Source of the DNA: Streptomyces sulfonofaciens | GTDB lineage: Bacteria > Actinomycetota > Actinomycetes > Streptomycetales > Streptomycetaceae | Reading direction: 5' to 3' | Assembly (NCBI RefSeq): GCF_014656295.1 | Contig: NZ_BNCD01000005.1 | Span: forward strand, 248,001-312,000 | Length of the DNA: 64,000 nucleotides | Part shown: positions 53,600 through 62,658 of the stretch, one piece after another | Layout: every line of letters begins with the position of its first letter | Position numbering within the stretch: the first letter of the stretch is position 1 | Translations under genes and position numbers: made by a program | Notes under the pieces: model-generated | Database searches by the model: none | What the model was told of the DNA's origin: nothing | What the model saw: only the letters and a program-made list of their open reading frames with translations

Positions 53600-54283
53600 A
53601 TGTACGAACTCGGAGTCGTCCACCGCAGCATCACGCGTGCGCCGCGCGCCGACGTCGAGGCCCTCGCGCCCTTCGGGGTCGCCACCCTGCACGAGGCCAT
53701 GGGCCGCACCGGCCTGATGCGCCCGTACATCCGGCCCGTGTACCGCGGCGCCCGGATCTGCGGCCCCGCCGTCACCGTGCTCCTCCAGCCGGGCGACAAC
53801 TGGATGCTGCACGTCGCCGTGGAGCAGTTGATGCCGGGCGACGTGCTGGTGGCGGCCTGCACCACCGAGTCCGAGGACGGCTTCTTCGGCGAGCTGCTGG
53901 CCACCTCCGCACGGGCCCGCGGCGGAACGGGCCTCGTCATCGACGGGGGCTGCCGCGACGTCGCGGAACTGGAGGAGATGGACTTCCCCGTCTTCAGCCG
54001 CGCCATCAGCGCCAAGGGCACCGTCAAGGCCACCCTCGGCTCCGTCAACGTGCCCGTGGTCTGCGCGAACGCCCTGGTCAACCCGGGTGACGTGGTCGTC
54101 GCGGACCTCGACGGCGTGGTCGTGGTACCGGCCTCGCGCGCCGCCGAGGTCGCCGAGGCGGCCGCCCGGCGCGAGGCCGCCGAGGCCGGCAAGCGCGAGC
54201 GGTTCGCCGCGGGCGAGCTGGGCCTGGACATGTACGCGATGCGTGCACCGCTCCAAGAGGCGGGCCTGCGCTACGTCGACTGA
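53600..54283 (+). CDS. ligK: 4-Carboxy-4-hydroxy-2-oxoadipate aldolase (LigK/RraA-like)
   Basis: The product is 227 residues. The RraA/HMG-aldolase fold is seen in [35 protein letters not shown], and the metal/substrate loop [12 protein letters not shown] followed by VIDGGCRDV. LigK cleaves 4-carboxy-4-hydroxy-2-oxoadipate to pyruvate and oxaloacetate using a divalent metal. Related RraA proteins inhibit RNase E, but the neighbours and the [10 protein letters not shown] motif favour the aldolase. It lies 24 bp after ligJ, with AGAAGGA upstream of the ATG. Confidence 0.88.
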   Translation: MYELGVVHRSITRAPRADVEALAPFGVATLHEAMGRTGLMRPYIRPVYRGARICGPAVTVLLQPGDNWMLHVAVEQLMPGDVLVAACTTESEDGFFGELLATSARARGGTGLVIDGGCRDVAELEEMDFPVFSRAISAKGTVKATLGSVNVPVVCANALVNPGDVVVADLDGVVVVPASRAAEVAEAAARREAAEAGKRERFAAGELGLDMYAMRAPLQEAGLRYVD

Positions 54284-54420
54284 CCGACGACGCCGCGTAA
54301 CCGCCGTACGACCCATACGCCGGCACCGGCCGCACCCGCGGTCCGGTGGCCGGCCACCGCGAGAGGGGGGCTCGCCACCGCACCCGGGATGCGCCCCGGG
54401 ACAGAGCTTCGAGGAGAACC

Positions 54421-55341
54421 ATGAGCGCGGCATTCACCAAGACGCCGGGATGGCTGGACTGGTACCCGAACCCGTCCGAGCCCGCCTTCCGGCTGCCGGA
54501 CGGGACCGTGGACACGCACTGCCACGTCTTCGGCCCCGGGGACGAGTTCCCCTACGCGCCGGAACGCAAGTACACCCCCTGCGACGCGAGCAGCGACCAG
54601 CTCTTCGCGCTCCGCGACCACCTGGGCGTCAGCCGTAACGTCATCGTCCAGGCCACCTGCCACGGCGCCGACAACAGCGCCATGCTGCACGCCGTTCAGG
54701 CGTCCGGCGGCCGGGCCCGGGGCATCGCCACGGTGCGGCCCGACGCCACCGACGCCGAGCTGCGCCGGCTGGACGCGGCGGGCGTGCGCGGTGTGCGGTT
54801 CAACTTCCTGAAGCGGCTGGTCAACGCCGCGCCCACGGAAGCGCTGAGGACCGTGGCGGAGAAGATCGCCCCGCTCGGCTGGCACATCGTCCTCTACTTC
54901 GAGGCCGCCGACCTGGCGGACCTGGAGGACTTCTTCAGCACCCTGCCGACTCCGCTGGTCGTGGACCACATGGGACGCCCGGACGTCCGCGAGCCGGTCG
55001 GCGGACCGCAGTTCACACGCTTCCTGCGGTTCGTGGAGCGCAACGACGTCTGGGTGAAGGTCACCTGCCCCGAGCGGCTGACCGCCACCGGGCCCGCCGC
55101 GCTGGACGGCGAGCGCCACCCCTACCGGGACGTGGTGCCCTTCGCGCGCCGGATGGTCGAGGAGTTCGAGGACTCCGTGCTGTGGGGCACCGACTGGCCG
55201 CACCCGAACCTCGTCGACCACATGCCCGACGACGGGCTGCTGGTCGACTACGTGCCCCAGGTGGCCCTCACCCCCGACCAGCAGCACAAGCTGCTGGTGC
55301 GCAACCCCATGCGGCTGTACTGGCCCGGCGAAACCGTCTGA
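54421..55341 (+). CDS. ligI: 2-Pyrone-4,6-dicarboxylate hydrolase (LigI-like)
   Basis: The product is 306 residues. DTHCHVFGP provides the HxH of the amidohydrolase superfamily, followed by VIVQATCHGADNSAML, GVRGVRFNFLKR, VVDHMGRPD and the late metal-binding WGTDWPHPN. This order fits LigI, which opens 2-pyrone-4,6-dicarboxylate (PDC) to 4-oxalomesaconate / 4-carboxy-2-hydroxymuconate without needing a metal. GAGGAG precedes the ATG. A 137-bp gap separates it from ligK, so a secondary promoter is possible. Confidence 0.87.
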   Translation: MSAAFTKTPGWLDWYPNPSEPAFRLPDGTVDTHCHVFGPGDEFPYAPERKYTPCDASSDQLFALRDHLGVSRNVIVQATCHGADNSAMLHAVQASGGRARGIATVRPDATDAELRRLDAAGVRGVRFNFLKRLVNAAPTEALRTVAEKIAPLGWHIVLYFEAADLADLEDFFSTLPTPLVVDHMGRPDVREPVGGPQFTRFLRFVERNDVWVKVTCPERLTATGPAALDGERHPYRDVVPFARRMVEEFEDSVLWGTDWPHPNLVDHMPDDGLLVDYVPQVALTPDQQHKLLVRNPMRLYWPGETV

Positions 55342-55376
55342 TTCCGCCGTCCCGCTTCTTCGACAAAGGCGTTCCG

Positions 55377-56741
55377 ATGCACCAAGCAAATGCGGCAAAC
55401 AGACTGAACCGGCTGCCGGCCTCCCGGTTCCACAAGATCACCATCGCGATCGTGGCGTTCGCCTACTTCTTCGAGTTCGCGGACATCAACAGTTTCGCGA
55501 CCACCGCCCCCAAGCTGGTGAAGCTGTGGGGCATCACGGTCGACCAGGTGGCCTACGTCACCTCGCTGTCCTTCGTGGGCATGTTCATCGGGTCCATGGT
55601 GGCCAGTTGGATCGCCGACCGGTGGGGCCGAAAGCGGGCGCTGACGCTGACCACGGTGTTCTTCGGCGTCTTCTCCTTCGCCTCGGTCTTCTCGTGGGAC
55701 ATCGTGTCACTGGGCGTCTTCCGGGTCCTGACCTCGGCGGGCCTGTCCGCGATGACCGTGGTGGCGGTCATCTACGTCAACGAGATGTACCCGGCAGCCA
55801 TCCGCGGCAAGTACCAGGCCTACGCCATCGTCATCGGCATCTGCGGCACGCCGGCCACCAACCTGATCGCCAGCGCGACCGTGCCGCTCACCGACTGGTC
55901 GTGGCGCCTGGTGTACCTGTGGGGCGCCATCGGCATCCTCTACCTGTTCTTCGCCCGGCGCCTCAAGGAGTCGCCGCGCTGGTACGAGAGCAAGGGCAGG
56001 CACCAGGAGGCCGATGCGGTACTGCGGGAGATAGAGCTCCAGGTCGCCGCCGAGAAGGGCGCCCTGGCGGAGCCCGCACCGTCGGTCGAGGAGCCCCCGT
56101 ACGTCAAGGCGCCGCTGCGCATGCTGCTCCAGAAGAAGTACCTCGGGCCGACGCTGCTGCTCACCGTCCTGTGGGTGACCCAGACCATCGGGTTCTTCGG
56201 GTACTCGAGCTGGGCGCCGACGCTGCTGGCGAAGGAGGGCTTCAGCGTAGAGAAGTCGATCTTCTACGTGGCCCTCACCACGGTGGGCGCACCGCTCGGG
56301 TCCTATCTGGCGGCCCTGGTCACGGACCGGTTCGAACGCAAGTGGTGCCTGGTCGCCTTCGGTGCCGTCATCGCGGTCTGCGGCCTGCTCTACGGGCTCA
56401 CCTTCAACCCGGTCCTGATCGTCGTCTTCGGCTTCCTCGTCAACATGTTCGAGCGCGGCTACACGGCCCTCGGGTACGCCTACTCGCCGGAGCTGTTCGA
56501 CACCCGGGGCCGCTCCCTGGGCACCGGCTTCTCCTACGGCCTCGGCCGGCTGTCGAACGCGGCGGGTCCGCTGATCATCGCGACGCTGTACAACGGCAGC
56601 GGCTACCGCAGCGTCTTCTTCTTCATCGCCGGCACCTGGATCCTGGGCGCCGCGGTCCTCGCCCTCTTCGGTCCCGGCACCCGCAGGGCCCGGCTGGCCT
56701 CCGCCACCGCGGCGGCCCCGCAGGAGCGGGCGGCCGCCTGA
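55377..56741 (+). CDS. MFS transporter, aromatic acid/carboxylate type
   Basis: The product is 454 residues with 12 predicted helices. The A-motif-like loop after helix 2 appears as DRWGRKRALTLTT, and its counterpart in the second half as DRFERKW. The YYFFE-like FAYFFEFADINSFA and RRLKESPRWYESKGR are seen in sugar/aromatic-acid symporters of the SP/AAHS type. As the last gene of the PDC operon it probably imports the pathway substrate, a dicarboxylate such as PDC or a precursor. The ATG at 55377 begins directly after a short A-rich stretch (GACAAAGGCG) with weak Shine-Dalgarno complementarity. A 24-nt palindrome downstream may terminate the operon. Confidence 0.87.
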   Translation: MHQANAANRLNRLPASRFHKITIAIVAFAYFFEFADINSFATTAPKLVKLWGITVDQVAYVTSLSFVGMFIGSMVASWIADRWGRKRALTLTTVFFGVFSFASVFSWDIVSLGVFRVLTSAGLSAMTVVAVIYVNEMYPAAIRGKYQAYAIVIGICGTPATNLIASATVPLTDWSWRLVYLWGAIGILYLFFARRLKESPRWYESKGRHQEADAVLREIELQVAAEKGALAEPAPSVEEPPYVKAPLRMLLQKKYLGPTLLLTVLWVTQTIGFFGYSSWAPTLLAKEGFSVEKSIFYVALTTVGAPLGSYLAALVTDRFERKWCLVAFGAVIAVCGLLYGLTFNPVLIVVFGFLVNMFERGYTALGYAYSPELFDTRGRSLGTGFSYGLGRLSNAAGPLIIATLYNGSGYRSVFFFIAGTWILGAAVLALFGPGTRRARLASATAAAPQERAAA

Positions 56742-57108
56742 CCCGCCCGCCGGGCATGACGGCGCCCCTGCGCCCCGCCGGGCGCACGGTGCCCCACCGC
56801 CCGCCCGAACGGCGCCGCGCCACCGGCCGGACGCCGGTCGGGCGGGCCGCGTGCATCAGGGGCGCCGCGGGGCACGCCCCGCGGCGGGAGCGGTTCCGGA
56901 CACCGCCGCACGGGCCCGGACCGCGCACCGAGCGGGCACCCGACATGCCGGCTCCGGCCTGTCGGGGCCCGGCCGCCGGCCGTCGTCCCGGCGCGACGCG
57001 ACCCGCGGGCACGTAGCCGCAGCACCGAATACGGTCAGTATTATGTGTGATTTATCCGAGTTACACTGATACGTAGAGTTGTGTAGTCGTGTCCCTCAGG
57101 AGCAGGCG
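56742..57108. promoter_or_regulatory. Spacer with terminator and AT-rich promoter of the third phosphatase
   Basis: The first 280 bp are GC-rich and include the hairpin at 56863. From 57020 to 57090 the sequence becomes markedly A/T-rich (AATACGGTCAGTATTATGTG, TGATACGTAGAGTTGTGTAG), likely the promoter of the SpoIIE-type gene. AGGAG at 57098 is its ribosome binding site. Confidence 0.5.
56863..56886 (+). terminator. Hairpin terminator of the PDC operon
   Basis: An 11-bp perfect inverted repeat (56863-56873 and 56876-56886) lies about 120 bp after the MFS stop. Fold-back would leave roughly 10 stem pairs. Confidence 0.55.
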
Positions 57109-59517
57109 ATGAACGCGCCGTCCCGCAGGCCCGACGACCAGGGCTTCTGCTTCCCCGTGCTCGGGGCGGTCGTCGTCGACGGCGCGGGCACCGTCGTGGG
57201 GTGGTCGGACGAGGCGGCACGGCTGCTGGCGCTCCCGCCGCAGGAGGTGTGCGGCCGCCCGCTCGCGGCACTCCTCGACGAGGGCGAGCGGTGGGGAGCG
57301 GGGTCCGGTGCGGTGCCGGAGCCGGGCGCCGGCCGGGTGAGGCTGCGGCGGGGCGGGGACGGCGGCACGGAGGTGGCCTTCCGGGTGACCGGGCTCGGGG
57401 GCACGGCGGGCGACGCGCTGATCCTGTTCGCGCCGGCCGAGCGGGTGCGCGAGTGGGGGCAGGGCGTGTCGGTGCTGCACGCGGTGCTCGACCAGAACGA
57501 GGTCGGGCTCGCGCTGCGCGACTCCGACCTGGTGCTGGAGCGCACCAACATCACCCCCGAGATGTTCGGCGGCCCCGCCGTGGAGCCGGGCCGGCAGCTC
57601 GGCGAGGTGGTGTGGGCGCAGGACGCGACCGAGGCCGAGGCGGTCCTCGGCCAGGTGCTTGCGACCGGCGAGCCGGTCATCTCGCGCCAGCACGTGGTGC
57701 GCTCCGGCGGGACCCCGCCGCGGGAGCGGACGGTGTCGCTGTCCGCCTTCCGCATGAAGGACGCCTACGGCGAACCGTCCGGGGTCGCCGCGGTCGTGGA
57801 GGACGTCACCGAGCAGGAGCGCATCCGCAAGCACCGCGACCTCCTCCACGACGCCGCGACGCGCATCGGCTTCTCGCTGGACGTCCGCCGCACCGCACAG
57901 GCGCTCGCCGACGTGGTGCACGGCCTCGCCGACCTGGTGACCGTGGACCTCGACCAGGCCGTCCTCGAAGGGGACGAGCCGCCCCCCGGACAGGCCGCCC
58001 TGGTCCGGGCCGCCGTGGCGGCCGCCGGCGAGTGGCCCGAGAAGCTGCTGGGGGTCGGCGGGCTCTACCCGACGCTGCCGGACAGCGACCAGGTGCGGCG
58101 GATCCTCGAAGGCCACTCCCTGCTCCTCAGCCGGCAGGAGGTCGTCCGGGCGCTGGCGGACGGCCCCCTGGTCGAGCTGCTGGTCCCCGAGCACACGCAC
58201 TCCCTGGTGGTGTCGCCGCTGTACGCACGCGGTTCGCTGCTCGGCACCCTGACCTCCTGGCGCACCGAGCGGTCGCCCGCCTACGACGAGGACGAGCTGG
58301 AACTGCTCGCGGAGGTCAGCTCACGAGCGGCACTCGGCATCGACAACGCCCGCCGCTACGCACACGAGCACCGGGCCGCGGTGGCGCTCCAGGAACGGCT
58401 GCTGCCGCGTGCCGTCACCGACTCCACGGCCGCGCACACCGTGGGCGCCTACGCTCCGGCCGGCGGCGGCGCCGGTGTCGGCGGCGACTGGTTCGACGTC
58501 ATCGCGCTGCCGTCGCTGCGGGTGGCCTTCGTGGTGGGGGACGTGGTGGGGCACGGGCTGCCGGCCGCCGCGGCGATGGGGCGGCTGCGCACCGCGGTGC
58601 AGAACTTCGCCGTACTCGAACTGGAGCCCGCCGAGGTCCTCGCCCACATGGAGGACCTGGTGCAGCGCCTGGCCGCCGAGTCGCCGCCGACCCGCAGGGA
58701 CTCGATCGGCGCCACCTGCATGTACGCCGTCTACGATCCCACCAACCGCCAGTGCGTCTTCGCCAGCGCGGGCCAGCCGCCGCCCGTCCTGGTCCGGCCC
58801 GACGGCAGCACCGCACTGGTGCGGGTCCCCCTCGGGCCGCCGCTCGGTGTGGGCGCGGAGCCGTTCGAGTCCACCACGATCACGCTGGACCCGGACAGCG
58901 TCCTCGCGCTCTTCACCGACGGCCTGCTCGCGCTCGAACCCTACGCGGGCGGTGACGGGCCCCGCCGCGTGGAGGAGAAGCTGGCCGAGCTGAGCCGGGA
59001 GCAGCGCACGCTGGAGGACATCGGCGACGAGCTGCTGGCCGACGCGGACCGCACCGCGCCCCGCGACGACGTCGCCGTCCTGCTCGCCAGGACCCATGTC
59101 GTGGACCCGTGCTCCCTGGCCGGCTGGGAGTTCCCCGCGGAGCCCGAGTCGGTGGCCAAGGCCAGAACGGCCGCGGCGCACCAGTTGGAGTCCTGGGGGC
59201 TCGGCCACCTCGCCTTCACCACCGAGCTGGTGGTGAGCGAACTGGTCACCAACGCCGTCCGGTACGCCTGGGGTCCCATCGGGCTGCGCCTCATCCGCGA
59301 CGAGGTGCTGATCTGCGAGGTGACCGACCCCAGCAACACCCAGCCGCGGCTGATGCGCGCGGGCGGGACGGACGAAGGCGGGCGGGGGCTGTTCATCGTC
59401 GCGCAGTGCACCACGAGGTGGGGCTGCCGCTACGGCCGCCGCGGCAAGACCATATGGACCGAACAGCCCCTGAGGGGCACCGGGGACACGCTCGGCCCGT
59501 ACCCCGAGGTGGCGTAG
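57109..59517 (+). CDS. PAS-GAF-SpoIIE phosphatase-HATPase regulator
   Basis: The product is 802 residues: two PAS-like regions (about 10-100 and 125-240), a GAF-like region (about 250-430), a SpoIIE/PP2C phosphatase (about 435-675) and a C-terminal RsbW-like HATPase (about 685-790, VVSELVTNAVRYAWG). PP2C metal ligands are intact: GGDWFDVI, VVGDVVGHG, FTDGLLA and RDDVAVLL. It can thus act both as phosphatase and anti-sigma-type kinase in partner switching. It is a clear paralog of the protein at 44592, which has lost several of these acids. The ATG at 57109 follows AGGAG. It converges with the KS gene over a 20-bp hairpin gap. Confidence 0.9.
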   Translation: MNAPSRRPDDQGFCFPVLGAVVVDGAGTVVGWSDEAARLLALPPQEVCGRPLAALLDEGERWGAGSGAVPEPGAGRVRLRRGGDGGTEVAFRVTGLGGTAGDALILFAPAERVREWGQGVSVLHAVLDQNEVGLALRDSDLVLERTNITPEMFGGPAVEPGRQLGEVVWAQDATEAEAVLGQVLATGEPVISRQHVVRSGGTPPRERTVSLSAFRMKDAYGEPSGVAAVVEDVTEQERIRKHRDLLHDAATRIGFSLDVRRTAQALADVVHGLADLVTVDLDQAVLEGDEPPPGQAALVRAAVAAAGEWPEKLLGVGGLYPTLPDSDQVRRILEGHSLLLSRQEVVRALADGPLVELLVPEHTHSLVVSPLYARGSLLGTLTSWRTERSPAYDEDELELLAEVSSRAALGIDNARRYAHEHRAAVALQERLLPRAVTDSTAAHTVGAYAPAGGGAGVGGDWFDVIALPSLRVAFVVGDVVGHGLPAAAAMGRLRTAVQNFAVLELEPAEVLAHMEDLVQRLAAESPPTRRDSIGATCMYAVYDPTNRQCVFASAGQPPPVLVRPDGSTALVRVPLGPPLGVGAEPFESTTITLDPDSVLALFTDGLLALEPYAGGDGPRRVEEKLAELSREQRTLEDIGDELLADADRTAPRDDVAVLLARTHVVDPCSLAGWEFPAEPESVAKARTAAAHQLESWGLGHLAFTTELVVSELVTNAVRYAWGPIGLRLIRDEVLICEVTDPSNTQPRLMRAGGTDEGGRGLFIVAQCTTRWGCRYGRRGKTIWTEQPLRGTGDTLGPYPEVA

Positions 59518-59534
59518 CGCCCGGCGGCCGGGCG
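59518..59534. terminator. Shared hairpin between convergent stops
   Basis: CGCCCGG at 59518-59524 pairs perfectly with CCGGGCG at 59528-59534 (3-nt loop), filling the 20-bp gap between the phosphatase and ketosynthase stops. Confidence 0.65.
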
Positions 59535-59537
59535 GCG

Positions 59538-60746
59538 TCAGGGCCCGGCCGTGTCCAGTACGAGGCACGCGTTGTGGCCGCCGAAGCCGAAGCTGTTGGT
59601 GACCACCGGGCCCGCGGCGAGCTTGCGGGGCTCGCCGGTGATCACGTCGAGCGTGCAGCGCGGGTCGAGCCGCGCCAGGTTCGCGGTGGGCGGTGCGAGT
59701 CCCTCGGCGACGCAGAGCACGGCGATGACCGCCTCCAGCGCTCCGGCGGCGCCCAGCGCGTGCCCGGTGACCGCCTTGGACGCGGTGACCGGCACCGCGC
59801 CGGGGCCGAAGAGCGCGCTGATCGCCCGGGCCTCGGCCAGGTCGTTCAGCTCCGTGCCGGTGCCGTGCGCGTTCACGTGGGCGATGTCCCGCGCCGCCAC
59901 CCGCGCATCGGCCAGCGCCATGTCCATGCAGGCCCGCGCCCCTGCGCCGTCCGGGTGCGGTGCCGTCAGATGGTGGGTGTCGCAGGTGCGGCCGTAGCCG
60001 GTCAGCGCCGCGTAGACGCGCGCTCCCCGGGCCCGGGCCGCCTCGGCGCGCTCCAGGACGACGAACGCGGCACCCTCGGCCAGCACGAACCCACGCCGCT
60101 GCGCGTCGAACGGCCTCGACGCCGCCGCCGGGTCGTCGAAGCCGGTGGCCAGGGCGCGTGCCCGGCGGAAGGCCAGCAGGGTGGTCAGGGTGAGCGAGGC
60201 GTCGTGGCCGCCGGCCACCACGACGTCCGCGCTGCCCGCCCGGATCATCTGCATGCCCTCGCCCACCGCGTGCGCCCCGGACGCGCACGCGGTCGAGAGC
60301 GTCAGGCCCGGTCCGGCGACGCCGTGTTCCGAGGCGATCCAGAAGGCCGCCGCGTTGTGCATCATCTGCGGCATGAACAGCGCGTTCGGCCGTCCGAGCC
60401 CGTCCTCCAGCGTGCTGACACCGCCGCGGGCGGTGCCCGTGACCACGGCACGCCGGGCGGGAGCGGCGGCCAGGCCGCCCGCGTCGCGGACGGCGTCCGT
60501 GGCGGCGCAGAACGCCAACTGCGCCGAGCGGTCGGCCCGGGCCGTCTGCTTGGGCGTCAGATAGCCGGCCGGATCGAAACCGGGCACCTCGCACGCCGCG
60601 TCGACCACCGCCCCCTGCTCGTCGAAGGCGCGCCAGGCGGCGGTGGGCCGCGGCGCCAGCAGTGTCCGCCACACGGCGTCCGGTGTGCCGCCCGCGGCGC
60701 TGCGCACCCCGAGCCCGGTGACCACGACCTGCCGGTGCTCGCTCAC
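59538..60746 (-). CDS. Beta-ketoacyl synthase, FabF/type II PKS-like
   Basis: The product is 402 residues, the normal size of a stand-alone KAS II. The N-terminal VVVTGLGVRSAAG is followed by the nucleophile Cys in LSTACASGAHAVG, NAHGTGTELND (first His) and SKAVTGHALGAAG (second His), and NSFGFGGHN at the end, so all active-site residues are intact and it is not a chain-length factor. It would elongate an acyl chain carried by the ACP encoded just upstream, whose stop overlaps the GTG start (GTGA). No partner chain-length factor, ketoreductase or acyl transferase for malonyl loading is adjacent. It is the last gene of a three-gene operon. Confidence 0.9.
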   Translation of the reverse strand: MSEHRQVVVTGLGVRSAAGGTPDAVWRTLLAPRPTAAWRAFDEQGAVVDAACEVPGFDPAGYLTPKQTARADRSAQLAFCAATDAVRDAGGLAAAPARRAVVTGTARGGVSTLEDGLGRPNALFMPQMMHNAAAFWIASEHGVAGPGLTLSTACASGAHAVGEGMQMIRAGSADVVVAGGHDASLTLTTLLAFRRARALATGFDDPAAASRPFDAQRRGFVLAEGAAFVVLERAEAARARGARVYAALTGYGRTCDTHHLTAPHPDGAGARACMDMALADARVAARDIAHVNAHGTGTELNDLAEARAISALFGPGAVPVTASKAVTGHALGAAGALEAVIAVLCVAEGLAPPTANLARLDPRCTLDVITGEPRKLAAGPVVTNSFGFGGHNACLVLDTAGP

Positions 60747-61018
60747 GCGACGGCTCCGCCGGCCCGGCCCCCGCCCAGCAGCCGTACGACGAGGTCGGCC
60801 ACGTCCGCCACGGTGGCGACCCGGTGGACGTCCGAGGGCGCCGGCACGACCCCGAAGACGTCCCGGACGGCGACGTCCAACTCGGTGAGGTCCAGACTGT
60901 CCGCGCCCAGGTCCGCCACCAGGCGCGCCTGCGGCAAGACGCTCTCCCGCGGCACGGACATCACCTTCGCGCACACCTCGCTGAGCCGGCCCATGACCTC
61001 GTCGTGCTCTGCCACCAT
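60743..61018 (-). CDS. Acyl carrier protein
   Basis: The product is 91 residues. The phosphopantetheine attachment site is LGADSLDLTEL, within a typical four-helix ACP (VCAKVMSVPRESVLPQARLVADLG...). GGGAGAGGAACG precedes the ATG at 61018. It overlaps the ketosynthase gene and follows the acyltransferase gene by 91 bp. It presumably carries the acyl chain between the ketosynthase and the condensation-type acyltransferase. It is distinct in sequence from typical AcpP of primary fatty acid synthesis (LGADSLDTVEL). Confidence 0.92.
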   Translation of the reverse strand: MVAEHDEVMGRLSEVCAKVMSVPRESVLPQARLVADLGADSLDLTELDVAVRDVFGVVPAPSDVHRVATVADVADLVVRLLGGGRAGGAVA

Positions 61019-61109
61019 CGTTCCTCTCCCTACGTCCTGCGTCCGAACCGCGTCGCGACGCGCCTGTGGCTTGGTGCCCCCGCCCCCGCCCCCGCCGGGG
61101 GCGGCTGGT

Positions 61110-62426
61110 CTACGTGGTCCGCCGCGGGTCCCCGTGCTCCGCGCCGGCACCCGGTGGCCGCTCCTCGCACCTCCGGGGGGCCCGCCGCGCGAACGCCTCC
61201 AGCTCGCGGCCGACGGCGGCGGCGAGCAGGCCGGCGTCCCCGGGCCGCAGTTGGGCGGCCGTGGTGAGGGTGAAGGCGCCACCGGTCTGGATGAGGGAGA
61301 AGCACGCGGTGCCCGGGGAGCCGAAGTTGACGCCGCCGACCCTGGTCAGGGCCCGGCCGTGCAGCGCGCACGGATGGCCGGGGAACTTGAACGCGTTGCA
61401 GAGCACCGGTGACAGGAGGGGGGAGCGGAAGCGCGGGGCGAGGGCCCGCGCGGCCCACGGCCCCGGGCGCCCGAGCGCCTGGAGCGCGGCGGCCAGCGCC
61501 CGGTGCGTCTGGCGGCGGGCGGGCACGGTGGCCGTCGTCCGCTGGCAGGCCAGGAGGCGGGCCGCCGGGTCGGCGAGTCCGATGGGGAGCGGGACGCGCA
61601 CCACCGACACGAGGTTGCCGAGGTCGTGGGCGCGCTCGGGGGTGCGCAGGTCGACGGGCAGCGACCCGTAGACGGGCGCCGTGCCCCCCGGCCAGTTCGA
61701 CGGGGGCCCGTAACGGGCGCGCAGGGCACCGGCGACCGAGCCGACGAGCAGTTCGGTGAGCGTGGCACCCGGCCCGGTGGCCGGCAGGCGGCGCGCGGCG
61801 CGCACCACCTCGGGAGGGACGGCGGTCAGGGCCAGGTCCGGGTGCGTGCCGTCCGGCGCTGGGCAGGGCACGGCCTGGCCGCGTCGCAGCATGTCCCGGA
61901 ACTCCCGCCACACGTCGCCCCCGCGGACCGGCGGCCGGTGCGCCTCGGGGAGCCCCCGGCGCGCCCCGATCTCCTCGTCCATCAGCAGCCGCATGAGCGT
62001 CACCACGGATCGGCCGTCCAGCGCGGTGTGGTCCGCCATGAGCACCAGGGCGAAGTCACCGCCGAACGGCGCCTCGCGCACCAGGTGCAGCCGCCAGCGC
62101 GGCAGGCCGTCGGGGAAGGGCCGCACGGCGCCGTCGGCCAGCAGGACGTCCAGGGAGCAGGCGGCGTCGGCCACGTGGACCACGGGATCGAAGGGCCCGG
62201 CACCGGACGCCCAGCGGTGGCGCCGCACCGCGGGGAACCCGGCCGCGGGCGGCTGGAGCGTGACGTTCATCCGGGGCAGCGCGCCCCACCGCTCGGCGAC
62301 GCGGGCCCGCACCTCTGCAAGGCCGGGCGGGTCCCCGGCGAAGACGGCGACCAGCCCGATGGTGCACGGCACACCGCTCACGGCCTGCATCTCGTCCGTG
62401 ATCGACAATCTGGTACGAGTCGTCAC
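61110..62426 (-). CDS. WS/DGAT- or condensation-type acyltransferase
   Basis: The product is 438 residues with the chloramphenicol-acetyltransferase/condensation-domain fold. The active-site HxxxDG appears as DHTALDG near residue 132. NLVSVVRVPLPIG is close to the NxxS/ND-type motif, and the N-terminus resembles wax-ester-synthase/diacylglycerol-acyltransferase and PapA-type enzymes. The first His of the usual HHxxxDG is replaced by Asp. It likely transfers an acyl group from the ACP or CoA to an alcohol or amine. The GTG at 62426 follows a GGGGG stretch; longer frames are not supported. It is the first gene of the acyltransferase-ACP-KS operon and divergent from the chitinase gene. Confidence 0.75.
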   Translation of the reverse strand: MTTRTRLSITDEMQAVSGVPCTIGLVAVFAGDPPGLAEVRARVAERWGALPRMNVTLQPPAAGFPAVRRHRWASGAGPFDPVVHVADAACSLDVLLADGAVRPFPDGLPRWRLHLVREAPFGGDFALVLMADHTALDGRSVVTLMRLLMDEEIGARRGLPEAHRPPVRGGDVWREFRDMLRRGQAVPCPAPDGTHPDLALTAVPPEVVRAARRLPATGPGATLTELLVGSVAGALRARYGPPSNWPGGTAPVYGSLPVDLRTPERAHDLGNLVSVVRVPLPIGLADPAARLLACQRTTATVPARRQTHRALAAALQALGRPGPWAARALAPRFRSPLLSPVLCNAFKFPGHPCALHGRALTRVGGVNFGSPGTACFSLIQTGGAFTLTTAAQLRPGDAGLLAAAVGRELEAFARRAPRRCEERPPGAGAEHGDPRRTT

Positions 62427-62607
62427 TTCAGCCCCCGGGACTCGACAGACGACCGGAGCTCGTCCAGGACGACGCACGGCCGGGGCACGCTCTTTCCCAC
62501 GCCCCGACCAACGACCATCCAAACCGAACGTCACACGAGGGGCGACTTCCGGACGGCTCGGGCCGTCCCGGCCGGCTGCCCGGCCCGTGGGCCGGCGGTT
62601 CGTCTTT

Positions 62608-62658
62608 GAGGGTGCCGAGGGCGCCGAGGGCGCCGAGGAGATCGAGGAGGCCGAGGAG
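62608..62658 (+). repeat. 9-bp purine-rich tandem repeats
   Basis: Units GAGGGTGCC, GAGGGCGCC (twice), GAGGAGATC, GAGGAGGCC and a final GAGGAG run head to tail in non-coding DNA, with a strongly purine-biased + strand. Confidence 0.8.

Noticed and set aside
53600..54283. RraA (RNase E inhibitor) instead of LigK
   Set aside because: The fold is shared, but the aldolase loop residues are present and all neighbours belong to the 4-oxalomesaconate pathway.
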